Source: Distichodus sexfasciatus (Eukaryota; Chordata; Actinopteri; Characiformes; Distichodontidae). Taken from it: a stretch of DNA of 64,000 nt. The stretch is taken from contig JAVGVS010000023.1 in NCBI GenBank assembly GCA_032718565.1, forward strand, positions 1,988,493-2,052,492, written 5' to 3'. A model generated the notes under the pieces. It searched no databases and was not told where the DNA came from. It saw only the letters and a list, made by a program, of their open reading frames with translations. A program made the translations under genes and the position numbers. Positions 24,242-36,499 of the stretch are shown here, piece after piece (position 1 is the stretch's first letter; each line of letters opens with the position of its first letter).

Positions 24242-25481
24242 AGCCTGGCAAACACTTGGTTTGGCCAAAGTAATAATGTTTCAAGCAGAAACCACCCTTC
24301 AATAGAAGAAACAAGCAGTTGTAGAAAGAAGAATAAGTGCAAATAAGGTCCTTTAGAGTTGAGGAAAAAGCCTTGGTTGACCCGTGTGACCTTTTTGGAC
24401 AGAGAAAGGCAGTTCAAAGGCTTTAAATCCACCAAGAGAGATTTCCTAAGCAGATTTGGTTCCATTTCAATTTTATCCATTTCTAATTGAAACGCTTCTT
24501 TACGTCCGTTGGAGTCCATCTTTTTTTGGAGATGTGCCACCACCTTTAAAAATATTTAAACCTGCCGCTCCGCTCGATTCTCTGCCTCGCAGATCACAAA
24601 GTTGCTCGAGATTGAAGTTGACACCTGTAAATATAAATACAAAGTCCCGTTTCGACTTGACAGTTCATTTTGACATTTGGCATCGAACTGACTGGCGCTT
24701 CTCCCCGTGGGACAAAATATTCACGGCTTACTACTAGATCTCCACAGAAATGATGGGCGTCCATGGAGTCGAGGAGCACAATAAATTATGAACTGACAAA
24801 AAAGAGCAACGTACCGAATACAGAGATCCTAAATCCTCTCAAGATTCAAAAAAAATAAAATAAAATAAAAATCGAATCTGTCTCAATGTGTCAATTAAAA
24901 TGGGAATATCCTGGACCGTAATCAGACCGACGCAAAAAGTGGAACAATATTAATTTGAGAACGACAGCTGAAATATCGTCTTCCTCTTCTAGCTTATTTT
25001 CACACACTCACCCTCGCTGTATATTTGTTGTTAACCTTCGCAACGCTCTCTCTCTCTTTCCCTCGCTCTCTCTCTCTCTTTCGGTGAACAGGCGCTCGAT
25101 CACAGCTAGAGGTGGCCTGGAACGTACACGGGCAGCTCTCGTGACATCACCTCTCACGGGGGAACAGCACTAATGGGAGGGGCTAATTAATATTAATGAC
25201 GCAAATCTGATTGCCGACTACTTGTAAGTATGAGGCAGAAAGAACTCCCTTGAATGTGCTGTGTGGCGTTCGCGTCTGATACATATTCATGACAGGCCCA
25301 CGCCTTACTTCTATTAACCCGCCTGTTCGCTGTCGCACTTTTGCGAGTTTAAAAGCGCAGCTCCGACATGTATTAACATGCTCTCTGGGAAAGACTCAGT
25401 TTTAAAATATCAAATAAAATGGTAATGAGGGCTCTCATTTTATTTTTTCGTCATTCGTTATGATTTTTCTGTTCTACATGC

Positions 25482-25489
25482 TTATGTAA
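25482..25489. promoter_or_regulatory. D-box-like TTATGTAA upstream of dbp
   Basis: TTATGTAA followed by T fits the PAR bZIP binding consensus RTTAYGTAAY at 9 of 10 positions (the first base is C). It lies about 1.2 kb upstream of the dbp ATG, in the direction of its promoter. Autoregulation or cross-regulation by PAR bZIP factors is possible but unproven. Confidence 0.3.
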
Positions 25490-25510
25490 TGTTATTCAAT
25501 GTGTTCGACC

Positions 25511-25512
<2 letters not shown>

Positions 25513-25544
<32 letters not shown>
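25513..25544. repeat. AAT trinucleotide microsatellite
   Basis: About ten copies of AAT. Confidence 0.9.
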
Positions 25545-25545
<1 letters not shown>

Positions 25546-26095
25546 CATAATAATAATGGATGGTGATGAAAATGAGTCGATGAACCGCTGAGCTTTATTT
25601 ATATACTTTGTCCAAATAGCCTCATGTGCCAAAACGTGAGCACGACTACGTTTGGCCGACACAAATACATTTCAATACCACCTTAAGGCCGCCACTAGAA
25701 CTCGGCGCGAGCACATGGCCCAGGCACGCGCGCTCTCTGCCTACCGGCAGGCTTGCCTTTGCGCGATTGGCTGAAAGTAGGTCAGTGTCTGCCCTCTGCG
25801 CTTCCTATTGGACAAAATCTAGGTCACTCAACTCCTCCCACATCGTTCCCCCACAGCATACCCTGGGGCCGCGTGAGACGCGAGTAAAACAACATGCAAA
25901 GGGGCCTGGTTAGATCCCGTGGATTAATGAAGGCAGCTCCTGTAAGATCCAGAGATCAAATGGAATCTTGCCCTTGCATGTTTAAAATGGAAAACAAACA
26001 TTTGTTGGCTCTCCACTATTTGTGTTAAGAGCTGCATCAATATATTGCATTAACCTGATATAAATATATTTTCAAATACTTATGACAGAGGTATA

Positions 26096-26172
26096 CTATA
26101 TATATCTATATCTATATACATATATATGTATATTATATATCTATATCTATCTATACTATATCTATCTCTATC

Positions 26173-26256
<84 letters not shown>

Positions 26257-26270
26257 CATACATATATGAA
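26096..26270. repeat. TA-rich microsatellite
   Basis: Compound TA/TATC array over about 170 bases between dbp and znf865. Confidence 0.9.
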
Positions 26271-26299
26271 AATGTATCAACTATTAATGCTTTTAATCA

Positions 26300-28699
26300 C
26301 GCAATTCAAAGATAAAACTTGACATCTTAATAATATGGTGCATGCAGTCAGCATGTTAAACATCTCGATTAGAATTGCTTTTGTGCACAATTGCAGTAGA
26401 TGACTTCAAGAATGCATTGGACATCAGTGTATTCCGTTATTTAACATAAAGCTAAAGTGAGTTGTGTTGGCCATGCAGTTGTATATATTTGCTTTGAGCA
26501 TTATTTATACATAATTATTATTTTTCCTGACATTTAACTACTTTTATTATATTACTAAGTTGTATGAAAAAAACAAGTGACACAAAACACTAAGTCACGA
26601 ATCACACTCGCCTTCTCAAGTGCACCGTCATGAGCATTACAATGCAGTGGAGGGATTTTACAGCCAAGGCCTACTTCAAGAATTCACCGTGAGCTCATGG
26701 ATCTTTTATTGCCATCTAGTGAACTCAGTGCATATTGCATGTTGAATGTGAATTGCAGAGCTTTGGAGACGTGCATCGTGAAATTTAACAAACGGCAAAA
26801 ACCTTTACCCGAACAGACCGTTTGTCTGGATCATTTTGCATAGCTTATAAAAAATACTCCGTTGTAATGTGTGATATAAGCACAAGCCTTACGTTGGAAA
26901 ACGAGAATCGCCACGTTGAACTCATTGCACTTTCACAGTCAGAGAACAGACGGTTCTGTGCATCTGACACAGCAACACTGCATGCCCCTGCAGGCATTCT
27001 CCATTCTGCCTCTAATAAAGCATGGCATTGCAGAGGGCATGTGCTAACACATGTGAGTAGTAAACAACCCAAGAGAGGCAGGGCACAGCACCAATGAGCC
27101 AGGTGCTCCACACCGGGTCAATCTTTTATTTTAGAAAAAGGTCTATATGAATGTTTTTGCCCAAGACTCAGAAACAAACTAACCTTAAGTCTCAGTTTGG
27201 TGCCAGACCTGTGTTTATTACAGATCAAAGCAGAAGTGTGGCCACCAAGACCTTACTTGTCAAGTTAATTGTTGTGACTTTAGAATAAATTTTCACCTCA
27301 GCTCAGGACTTAGAATATCAGAATATGAATGAGTTAGCTAATCGAAGTTTTCAGTATCAATTCCCAAATTTACACAGAATAATATCAATGTATCACAAAA
27401 ATATTTTCACATTTTTATTGGTTTTCTGGAGGATTCGACGCAGGAAAAAGAAAAGGATAGTTTTAGTATTTATATATTTTAGTTTACTGGGATTAAAACA
27501 TTGGGACATATGAGCTAAGTAAAGTACTGAAATGTATACAATAGTGTTGGGGAACTGTGCTAAACTGGTTTAGGTTAGACAGACCAAAGGGGAGGGGGGG
27601 AAAAAAAGTCACACTGATACATATATTCCCCTCATCTTACAACATACACACACCCACCAACAAATAGTACAAATGATTAAAAAAACTTGTACTTTGAAAA
27701 ATAAAAAAGCAACAAAACAACTGATACATAAAATATAATACGCATTTTACAGTACGGACTGGATTCTCCACTCTCTCTTACACCAATCCATATAACCAAA
27801 GATATAACACTTGTCATAGAAATACCTACAAAATTACATAATTTTTTAAAAAACAGATGACAAACACATGGAACATGGCATCTATTGCGCTATTCTGCCC
27901 ACTCCCTATCCATTTTGCAGCAATCTTCACATGACTTAAGGATTCTCTTGATTAGTTTTTGCAGTTACGGTTGGAAAACTTAAGTGTCTTTTTTTAGTAA
28001 GTGTTGACTTGAGAGAATACAACATATACAGGTATGTTCTTTAACGGCTACCAATCAGTAACATGAAGTTTCAGGGTAAGAATTTGTATGCACACACTTC
28101 CAAAACAAATTTTTTTAAAAAATGAGAAGGCAGGGGGGGTAAAAAGACAAAAGGTGAGGGAGGTAGGGACACGTTAAAAACAAGTCCACAAAGAACGGAA
28201 AGCTACACATATTTTTGAATAAGGAAAGACTATATTGTCAAATTTTTGAGTAATAAGGGGAAACTAATTTAGACAAAGATTGTTACTGTTCAGATTAGTT
28301 CACTCTTACTGGTTGGCATTCATCATCGCAGCACAAAAAAGAAGTTACGAAAATACATAATGAATGCATTTTTTAGATAGAGATGCTACCATAACAACAA
28401 AAGGTGCTACCAAAACAGTCCCATAATCTAAAATATTCTTCCCCTTTGGAGAAACCATGTTAGAGATCCATGTCTTTAATGGATATTTTAGGTACAGGCT
28501 ACAGTTTTAATGTTCATGTTAACCAAGTCATTTATTTCTTGAGGCACTCTCTTGGCTAAAGCCAGAGATCATGTGCATAACGTGTATGTATGTGGGTTTG
28601 TTTACATGTAGCAGATTCAGAAACAATTGTTTTCCTCAACACATTTCTCTTGGCTCTCAAAACATCAGCTTCAATGGTCATTTTTAGGATGAAAAATAT
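26300..28699 (-). other. znf865 3' UTR and intergenic DNA
   Basis: No open frame here looks like a gene. The first kilobase beyond the znf865 stop (27500-28699) is A/T-rich, free of recognisable repeats, and probably 3' UTR. Nothing else is identified between it and the TA array at 26096-26270. Confidence 0.4.
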
Positions 28700-30868
28700 T
28701 TAGTGCCTATACTCCATCATGCCACTTGCTCTTTCAAGGTAATCCTCTGCTTTCTGTAGGATAGTCCCCTTTGGCGAGAGTTTTCGACCCACGCCAACGC
28801 CTCGACAAGCGTATTTGTGGCGCTGCAGCAGCGTCCCATTCCAAAAACGAGAGGAGCATCTGGGACATGAGAAAGTCCCTTGAGAGAGGTGGCGACCCCG
28901 GTGACGGAGGGCAGACAGAAGCCTTCGAGAGCGCTTGCTGCAGACGACGCACCTCAGACGAGCTCGACAGCCATGTTTCCTAGGAGGATGCCTTGTCACA
29001 CGATGAATCGACAGGGTTAATCTTCGTGTGAACATTGTGGAAGGACAGACGGGGCACGGAAAGGACCTTAGGGGGACAATCAAAGATCTTAAACCTCGAA
29101 ACTTCAAGCGTCCCACCCGCCATGTACCACCTCCCACATTAATTCCAATTCCTCCTGTGTACTTGGCCCACTTTAGCTGGGCGATCCACTTTTTCCTCTT
29201 AAGTTGTTGCCGAAGTCTCAGCTTTTTCCTTTTTAGGAATCTTTTCCTTTGTGTGGTTTCAAAATCGCTGAAAGCACCCATCAGTTGCCCTTCACTGAAC
29301 AATCTAATTTTTTTCTTTTTTTTTTTCTTTTTTGGTGGCGCATCTCCAGGAATCTGAACAACGGGTTGCTGCAGGTGGGGATGTGACATATGGAAGGGGT
29401 GCTGCTGCTGTTGCTGCGGCGGCAGCTGCTGGTGGTGGTGTTGAGAGAGCGGAGATGGTGAAATATGAATATGAGATGGAGCAGTGTGGATGGGGTTTCC
29501 CATAACCCCTGGATAAATATGTTGCCCTTTTCCGCCTATTGGTGAGTGGTGAGGGAGAGACCCTACACCGGAGTGCGAGTAGTGAGTTTGTTGAGGGTGT
29601 GAAGGAGCACTGGTATTTGAACTGTGTGGAGCTGCTTCTGGTGTATAGAAGAGTGGGGAATAACCAGCAGGTTGAGTGTGAAGATGATGTGTATGGGAAA
29701 TAGTTGAATGAGCTTGCTGTACATCATGACCACTGTCCGGAGTCAGGTTAAGGAGCGCATTGGTGGCAGCTTCACTTTCTGTTAAAGAGGTGGTGTTTCC
29801 CCCAGATCCGGTTCCTGTTGTTTGGGTGGTTTGTGGAGCACGTGTCAATCCGTGTTGAGATAATCTATGCCTTGTGAGGCTGTTGGAGTATGCAAAGGCT
29901 TTACCACAAACTTCACACGAGAAGAGTTTCTCTCCGCCATGCTCATGGATTGCTTGATGATGGGCAGTCAAGTGGAAGTGGTGGCGAAAAGACTTCCAGC
30001 AAATTTCACACGTATATAGCCTAGGAGGGGGCTGGTCTGAGGTGCCAGCATTGGATCCTTGAGCTTTATCCTGAGGATAAGGGTAATAAGAGCCTGTATT
30101 TGTCTGACTATTTCCTTGACTGACTGTTCCCCCTTGATTAGCAGAAGACTTCGTTTTACTCCGTCTTGGCTTAAAATCCCCTCTCAAATGCAGCTTTTCA
30201 TGTCTTTTCAGACTCTGCGCATAGCCAAAATCTTTTCCACAAAGAGAACACTTGTAGTTCTTCTCCCCCGTATGAACAGTCTGGTGTTTAGTGAGATGGA
30301 AGGGTTCACGAAAATCTTTACCACAGACATCACAATGGAATGGCTTCTCGCCTGTGTGAACACGTTCATGCCTGCGAAGGGTCTCACGTCTACCAAAGCC
30401 ACGTCCACACACAGTGCATAAATAAGGCCTTTCGGATCCATCCCCACGAGCCCCACCTGGGTTACTTCTTCTGCGCTTGACGCCTTCTCCAGGGATACCA
30501 CCAGGTCTTGGTTCCCTCTTTTGTCTGGGCTTTCGTGGCCGTTTCTGTTTGGCATTGGATGCTGCATTCTGTGAGTTAGTCTGCTGCTGCTGCTGCTGCT
30601 GGGCAGGGTGCGACAAGGGCATCATGGACCCATTCAAGCACTCATTGCCATCATTTCCTGTAGACGTAGAGGATGCGCCTCCTATAGTCCCAAAGCCGAG
30701 TCCACCCAACAGACCCCCAATTATGTCTCTTCTTTCCTCTCGCCCCCCACTACTGTTCATTTCAGCAGGTAAAACAGAGGCGGCGGCGGCTGCAGCAATC
30801 GCAGACATGGCACTACTGGTGACTTCATCTTCAGAGTCATCCAGGAGAGAAGACAGAGGAAGATGAGG

Positions 30869-30904
<36 letters not shown>

Positions 30905-33001
30905 TTGTTGTTGGTGGTGGTGATGGTGGTGCTGTTGCTGATTAGAAGGATGGGGGTGAAGCGTTGGAGCTAATGGAGCTTTGCGAAGTGCTGGGCTTGA
31001 CATGCTGTTACTGCATGAGCCATCTCCAGAGTACGTTGGGTTACCCTGCTGCCGTCTATAATCATCAACTCTGTATGCTGTTTGGTAAGGGTCTCTTGAA
31101 TATGCTGGATTATATTTGTCCTCTGTCTTATCTCCAGTATTTGGATTTCCCCCTCTTCCTTGTCCATATAAACCATCACAAGACATGCCTGCTCCACTAT
31201 CCTCTGTCTTCTCATATCCCAATCCCTTCTCATCGCCTAATGATCCTTGGTAATCACCAGGTCCACCATCCTTGCCTTCTGAACTTACAGAGCTACTGCC
31301 ATCGCTGCTTCTAGACCTTGACCCCCTTGGTTTTCCACATGAGCCAGAGGCAGCATGGTTCAGCAGAGACGTGCTCTCTCTAAAGCAACGGCCACAAGCT
31401 GGACAACGATAGGGTTTGTCTTCATGAATTTTCTCATGACGAGTGAGCGATTCTCTGCGATTGAAAGACCTCTCACAAGTAGAACAAGCATATGGACGTG
31501 CACCAGAATGGATGATTCCGTGCTGAAGCAGATGCCCCCTTTTCTTGAAACCTTTTCCACATTCATTGCAACAATAAGACTTGTCTGGACTTGAGCATGA
31601 GGAAGATGGATCTGGATTGGACTGCTGCTGATTCTCATGTTGATGATGGGCATTTTGAGGTAAGCCATCCTGAGTCGAATGAGGGAGACCTGTATCTGAC
31701 TGATGTCGATGGCTTGTATTTGGGTTTGTGTTAACATTGCTATTGTGATCATTACCATCACCTCCATGGCTGCGTATGTGTCTACGGAGATGGGGAAGTT
31801 GAGTAAATGACTTGCCACATTCTCCACAGTGATAAAGAGCCTCCTGCTCAGGCTGTGTAACAGTAGGAGTCATAGCAGATTGGTTATCGGTTTTGGGCAT
31901 CTGGGAAACATTTGATACCAGCACAGAGGCGGAGTTAGAAGAAGGGGCAGAGGAAGAGGAGGAAGAGACAGTTGAAGAAGTGGAGGAGGACGGCGTAGAA
32001 GGGGAAAGGATGGAGGAGGGGTCACCACCAAGACCCCTCATGCCAACCCCTCCACCTCCTCCAACAAGGCCAGAAGACCCATCATGACCATGTGCCCCAG
32101 AGCTGCTATGACAGTTTCCACTGTTACTGCTGCTGCTGCTACCGCCAGCATCTGTCTTCCTCTGGGGCAGGTAACCAGCCATTGCTTTCTTTCTCCTGCT
32201 GCCACTACCTCCACTTCCTCCAGCACCAGATCCACCATCCCCCTTCCCATCATCCTTTGGAACAGAAAGATGTAGTGGGAGTGGGAGTGGAAGACCAGCC
32301 TCCTGTTGCATTAAGGAAGCCAGCTGATTGGAGGAAAGAACAGGGATGCCTTGAAAATCAAAACCGCTAAGGGTGGATGCTTGGGGAGCTGGATGAAGAG
32401 GGTGGTGTGGGTGGGTATGGCTGTGAGGGTGAGATAAGGCATGAGGTGGCAGCTGCTGCTGTTGTTGCTGAGGTTGAGGGGCAGGGTGACCATGGGAGTG
32501 AGAAGGGTGAAGGGCAGGGGGAGGCGCAAGACCTGTGTTTGATTCTGTAAGACCAAGATGGTTGTGGGGGCCTTGCTGAACTAAAAATTGCTCCAAGCTA
32601 GCATTTGCAGGCACTCCAGAAAGGAAGTACTGGTTGGCTGCAAGCATGCAACTGAACTGCTGGTGTAAACTTCGAGCATCTGACTGGGCCCCAACTAAAC
32701 CAGCCACTGTGCTGCTGCTGCTAGGGGGGTTATTGGAAGTGGCGGTTGAACTAGAGGGGGAGGGTGATGATGACGACGGTCCAGGGGATGGCTGAGGCAC
32801 AGAGAGGCCTGGGTGCAAGGGTGGTGGCGGGGGTGCAGATGTCACAACTCCTCCAATTACTCCAGAACCACCTGTACTACTTCCTCCTGCAAAATCAAAA
32901 CGCCCCATCCCTGAGTGAAGTTGCTCTTGGGCCAGAGCAGCCTCTGCAGGGTGAAAGGGACGTAAAAACTGTGGGTAGCCTGAGGCTGAACCCCCACTTC
33001 C

Positions 33002-33034
<33 letters not shown>

Positions 33035-33370
33035 CATCTTACTAGATTTACGTGAACTCTGCGAAGACGACGACTGAGTTTGTTGTGGGATGGGTGGAGG
33101 TGGTGCACTCATTTTGGCAAAAATAGATGAGGAATCTGAAAATGCATTACTTCTAGACCCTTGAAGGGAACCTAGACTCAGTCCAGAGAATAAAGTCCCT
33201 GAAGCCTCACTCTGCTGTTGCTGCTGCTGCTGTAGCTGCTGCTGGTGTTGGAGTTGAACCTGTTGTTGGTGCTGCAGCTGCCTTTCTAGCCCCAGGCCTT
33301 TGAACTGGTGAGCCTGGTGTCCGCTAAGCATTTCTAAAATGTCCATAGGATACTTTCCAAACTGGAACAT
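28700..33370 (-). CDS. znf865: ZNF865-like C2H2 zinc-finger protein, 1556 aa, single coding exon
   Basis: A likely nuclear DNA-binding protein. The ATG at 33370 is chosen because an in-frame TGA lies at the start of the same exon (33424) and no earlier ATG intervenes. The N-terminus MFQFGKYPMDILEML resembles human ZNF865 (FQSYPFDFLEFL). Twelve C2H2-type fingers fall at about 513-535, 599-621, 627-649, 654-679 (C2HC-like), 983-1005, 1011-1033, 1039-1061, 1119-1142, 1150-1173, 1437-1461, 1472-1494 and 1500-1522 (C2HC). The 983-1061 triplet (FGRRETLRRHERVHTGEKPF, then FREPFHLTKH, then FGYAQSLKRH) matches ZNF865 closely. Between the fingers lie long poly-Q, poly-S, poly-G and His-rich tracts. A Lys run near 1360 precedes a basic region, probably a nuclear localisation signal. 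At 1556 residues it is longer than human ZNF865 (1059). Orthology is likely but not proven. Confidence 0.85.
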
Positions 33371-33424
33371 TTCCCCTCTCACTGTTGAGGGGTGTTCTTC
33401 TTGTTTCTTCCCGCTCCCTTGTCA
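33371..33424 (-). other. znf865: znf865 5' UTR part of coding exon, with acceptor
   Basis: A pyrimidine-rich acceptor ending TTTTTTACAG precedes TGACAAGGG. The TGA is in frame with the ATG 54 bases later, which fixes that ATG as the first usable start. Confidence 0.7.
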
Positions 33425-35476
33425 CTGTAAAAAAGAGAAGACAGAACTACCTTATTAAATGTCATGAAGGAGTTGGGGCCACTGATTTCAATCATAAACA
33501 ACTTCTAGGCATTGTTGTCTCTGAAAGCTCAATTAAACCAATTAGCTGATTTTAATAGCATGCCTTTAATAGCATTTTATTACTATTGCTCTTTATTTAA
33601 CTAAAGTATTTCTCATCAACTACCTGACTGACTGAAAAAATCACTGCTAACACTCCATTACAAAATTTATCAATACAGGTTTTAAAATTCCTGCAATCAA
33701 AATTTTAATAACTGTCGCTGCAAATATGTCAGTGTTAAATGTTGCATGCAAAACTTTTAATGGTATACAATTTCTATCACTGAACACCCCAAATGCAACA
33801 CTACAATATAACACAATAAAAAGAACAAACAATAATTATATGTCTTTAATCTATTTTATTCTGCTCATATCAATTAAAAGTCTTACCGGTGTGGGAATGT
33901 TCTCTTACTTAATTATCTTCCAGACATTCACAGAAATGGTCCCCATTTGTTCACTCATTACAAATGCCGTTCTTCACAAACAGAATTCAAGATTTAAAAG
34001 GCAAAAAGGTCAGTCTGTCCAGTGGATGTATATAATTTCTTAAAGTCCCAAGTTGGAAGCCCAGGAGTGATATGTCCAAGGAGTTATTCCTCTCTCACTC
34101 GTCATCAACCTCATCCTAATGAAATGAGGAAAAACAATAAAGGAAGGGCATCCTTTAATATACAAAAGTTTTCAGAAAAATGCACTTCTTTTAGACATGT
34201 TAGCATAAAAAGTAGGCATTTAGCCATGGCACAATCAGGATGTGTTAATCAATGTGGAAATAGTCTCTCTCTCACACACACAACTCTACCCTGCTTAGTG
34301 ACACCAAAAATACCACAGAGTATCAGGTGGTTAAAACACTAATTATTTATATTTATGCATTAGATTTAGATTGAATATGTAATTTTGCATTCATTTTTAT
34401 TGGTTTATGTAGTACAAAATCTTTAAAAAAAAACAATGTAATGTGGAAGTTAACTTTACTAAAAGGGTTTAGTTTTGACAGAATTGTACTGTATTTTTCA
34501 CAATATAAGTTAATATAAAAATCTCTATAAAATCTGTCACACTTGATTATTTTGTTGACTTCTACTGGTGGGTGCAATTGTCAATAAGTGTATATATCAA
34601 AAACAACAATACAAATAATAATACATCAGTAATATGCGAGTCCTAAAACAAATTACACGTGTTTTCAGCATTCGAACCAAATTTGTTATTTGAGTGTTTT
34701 TATTACACCATGTTGTTCACATGGTGGTGGGTGTGTGGGGCCAATTAGACCATGTTTTTAGTTTGTGTTAAGTGTTAAAAACAATACAGGCTAGTCTTTA
34801 CATGGATCACAACAATGGTTGACAATTAACACCACAATCTTCATTTTCTGGTAATAAAAATGATACTTTTCCCCCATATCATTTCATGTAGCTCGTATAG
34901 AGAACAGAATAGTTTTAATTATAACAGCAGCTGTGTATAAAAGTAAAATAGGAACTAATGCATGCAAATGCCTACTCAGTTTTTGAGTTCACTGATATTA
35001 TTTTATAACTAATGCTGCACAACTATTTACATTTTAGGAATGTTTTATTTTTTTCCATTGCAGAATGCTTTTGTTCTCGCAATGTGCAAAAATTATAGTA
35101 ATTTGCTCAAATACATCGTTTGAGCAAGTCAGATGCCTTAAGATCACTGAACTGTAAATGCAGACTCGAGATTATTAAACTACAAATATATACAATGCAA
35201 TTGTAACCCACAATATTATGAATTACACATTAAAACATAGTTCATTCAACGACGTGAGTCAAAGCACTGTAATAAATAAACAAAATAATCAAAAAGGTGC
35301 AACTCTACACGCGACCGCATGTGCGCTTTTTAGTTGTCATGCTAACGCATTAGCTCCGAATAAACTTTTTTTCACCCTGCGATTACGCAGCCATGCTACC
35401 TGGTTTGTTCCATCTAGTGTACGGTTTGAAAGAAAAACTATAAAGTTACATTTTGCGATAAGACGACAAAACTCAC
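33425..35476 (-). other. znf865 5' UTR intron
   Basis: AT-rich intronic DNA between the donor at 35476 and the acceptor at 33425. I see no repeat family or coding signal in it. Confidence 0.4.
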
Positions 35477-36450
35477 CAAAAGTGCACCGGATCCCGAAAC
35501 GTCTGATCTCGATGCTTCTAATCCAGTACGAGTTTTGCGAGTACGGGTGGGAATGAGGGAAAAGGGAGAAGCTAGATTCCTCTCAATAATTACATCCCTT
35601 ATAATCAGATACTGTACTCAAAAACAGGATCACTAATAATTAGAAGATTTTTTTTTTACATTTCAAAAAAAGTATTTTTCCATGCGGCTCGGCGACATTT
35701 GAAAAAAAAAAATGTTTAAAACATACTGCGGACGATAGCTTTTTTGGAGGGAGAGTAAAAAGATTTGTAAAAATAATAATCATAAAAGTAATATGCAATG
35801 GTAAAAGTGATCTAGTCCATTAAAAGAACACGGGCTGTGTGTCCACTTCGATCGCTTGCGAACTAGCGAGCTAGCTAGCTAGCTAACTAGCCCTCTAGCT
35901 AGCTAAATAAAGACGGTCTCCCGCTTTCATCGCTGCAGCATTAAAGCCGAAGTCCTTCCATCGCACAAGTTTAGTCTGAGAAAAAAAACCTTTCTGAGTT
36001 CAACGTAAAATGACTTATGGTGGGGGGAAAAGGGCGCCGAAATGTTCATGTACACAAAGGCGGTTTCCGATTTCAGGTTAGCAGGTCATTTTTCCCCATC
36101 ATCCCGTCGAAAAACAGTTTCGAAGGCCTCTCCATTGGTCCGATGCCTCTGTTGTCGCCCCGTTAACCAAAAACCTAATTTCCGTTGGGTGCTGCGCGCT
36201 AAAGCAATCCGATCGCACGCTTGGTAGTCTAATTCTCGTCCCCGTCTCTCGAAGTTCGCCAAAACAATCCGTCGCGAGCGCGATTTCGTTTTTAAACAGT
36301 ATTATTGGTCAAATATTTTCCGCCCCGTGTCATTTTTAGTGTCCCCTTCTTCCTGTGGGTGCTTATGTTCGCTTCACAGTGGTCGTTTCCGGGCGATGAT
36401 ACGCTTCCTGTCGGTGTCACACAATAAAGCGTCCGATTCCGCTCACGCTT
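35300..36450 (-). promoter_or_regulatory. CpG-rich promoter region of znf865
   Basis: CpG frequency is clearly raised here compared with the AT-rich flanks, over about 1.1 kb upstream of znf865. No TATA box stands out. A CAAAATGGCG word (YY1-like) lies near 36898, somewhat further out. A bidirectional role cannot be excluded, but I see no plus-strand gene start. Confidence 0.45.
35477..35960 (-). other. znf865: Candidate znf865 non-coding first exon
   Basis: A good donor TTTTG|GTGAGTTTT is read on the minus strand at 35477, upstream of the acceptor at 33425. The region beyond it becomes CpG-rich. The start of the exon cannot be set; only the donor is visible. A GCTAGCTA-type repeat lies at 35865-35907. 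Confidence 0.4.
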
Positions 36451-36499
36451 ATAGTGGCTAATGCTAACTGTAGTTTGTGTGCAGATTTAAAACAAACTG

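Larger units (their letters stand above)
24950..25910 (-). promoter_or_regulatory. Putative dbp promoter region
   Basis: The stretch upstream of dbp exon 1 is richer in CpG than its surroundings, mainly at 25620-25900. It contains a CT tract (25047-25081), a CRE-like TGACATCA near 25143, TGACGCAA near 25197, and CCAAT-type words (GATTGGCTG, CTATTGG) near 25766 and 25806. An AAT repeat lies at 25513-25544. The transcription start cannot be fixed from sequence. Confidence 0.35.

Noticed and set aside
24136..24543. 135-residue minus-strand open frame overlapping dbp exon 1
   Set aside because: It is in a different frame from MSRPLSQLL and runs through the exon without matching any family.
26080..26315. 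Open frames of Tyr/Ile repeats
   Set aside because: They are translations of a TA microsatellite.
33371..33382. znf865 start four codons upstream of the ATG
   Set aside because: The codon at 33382 is GTG, not ATG; the first ATG after the in-frame stop is at 33370.
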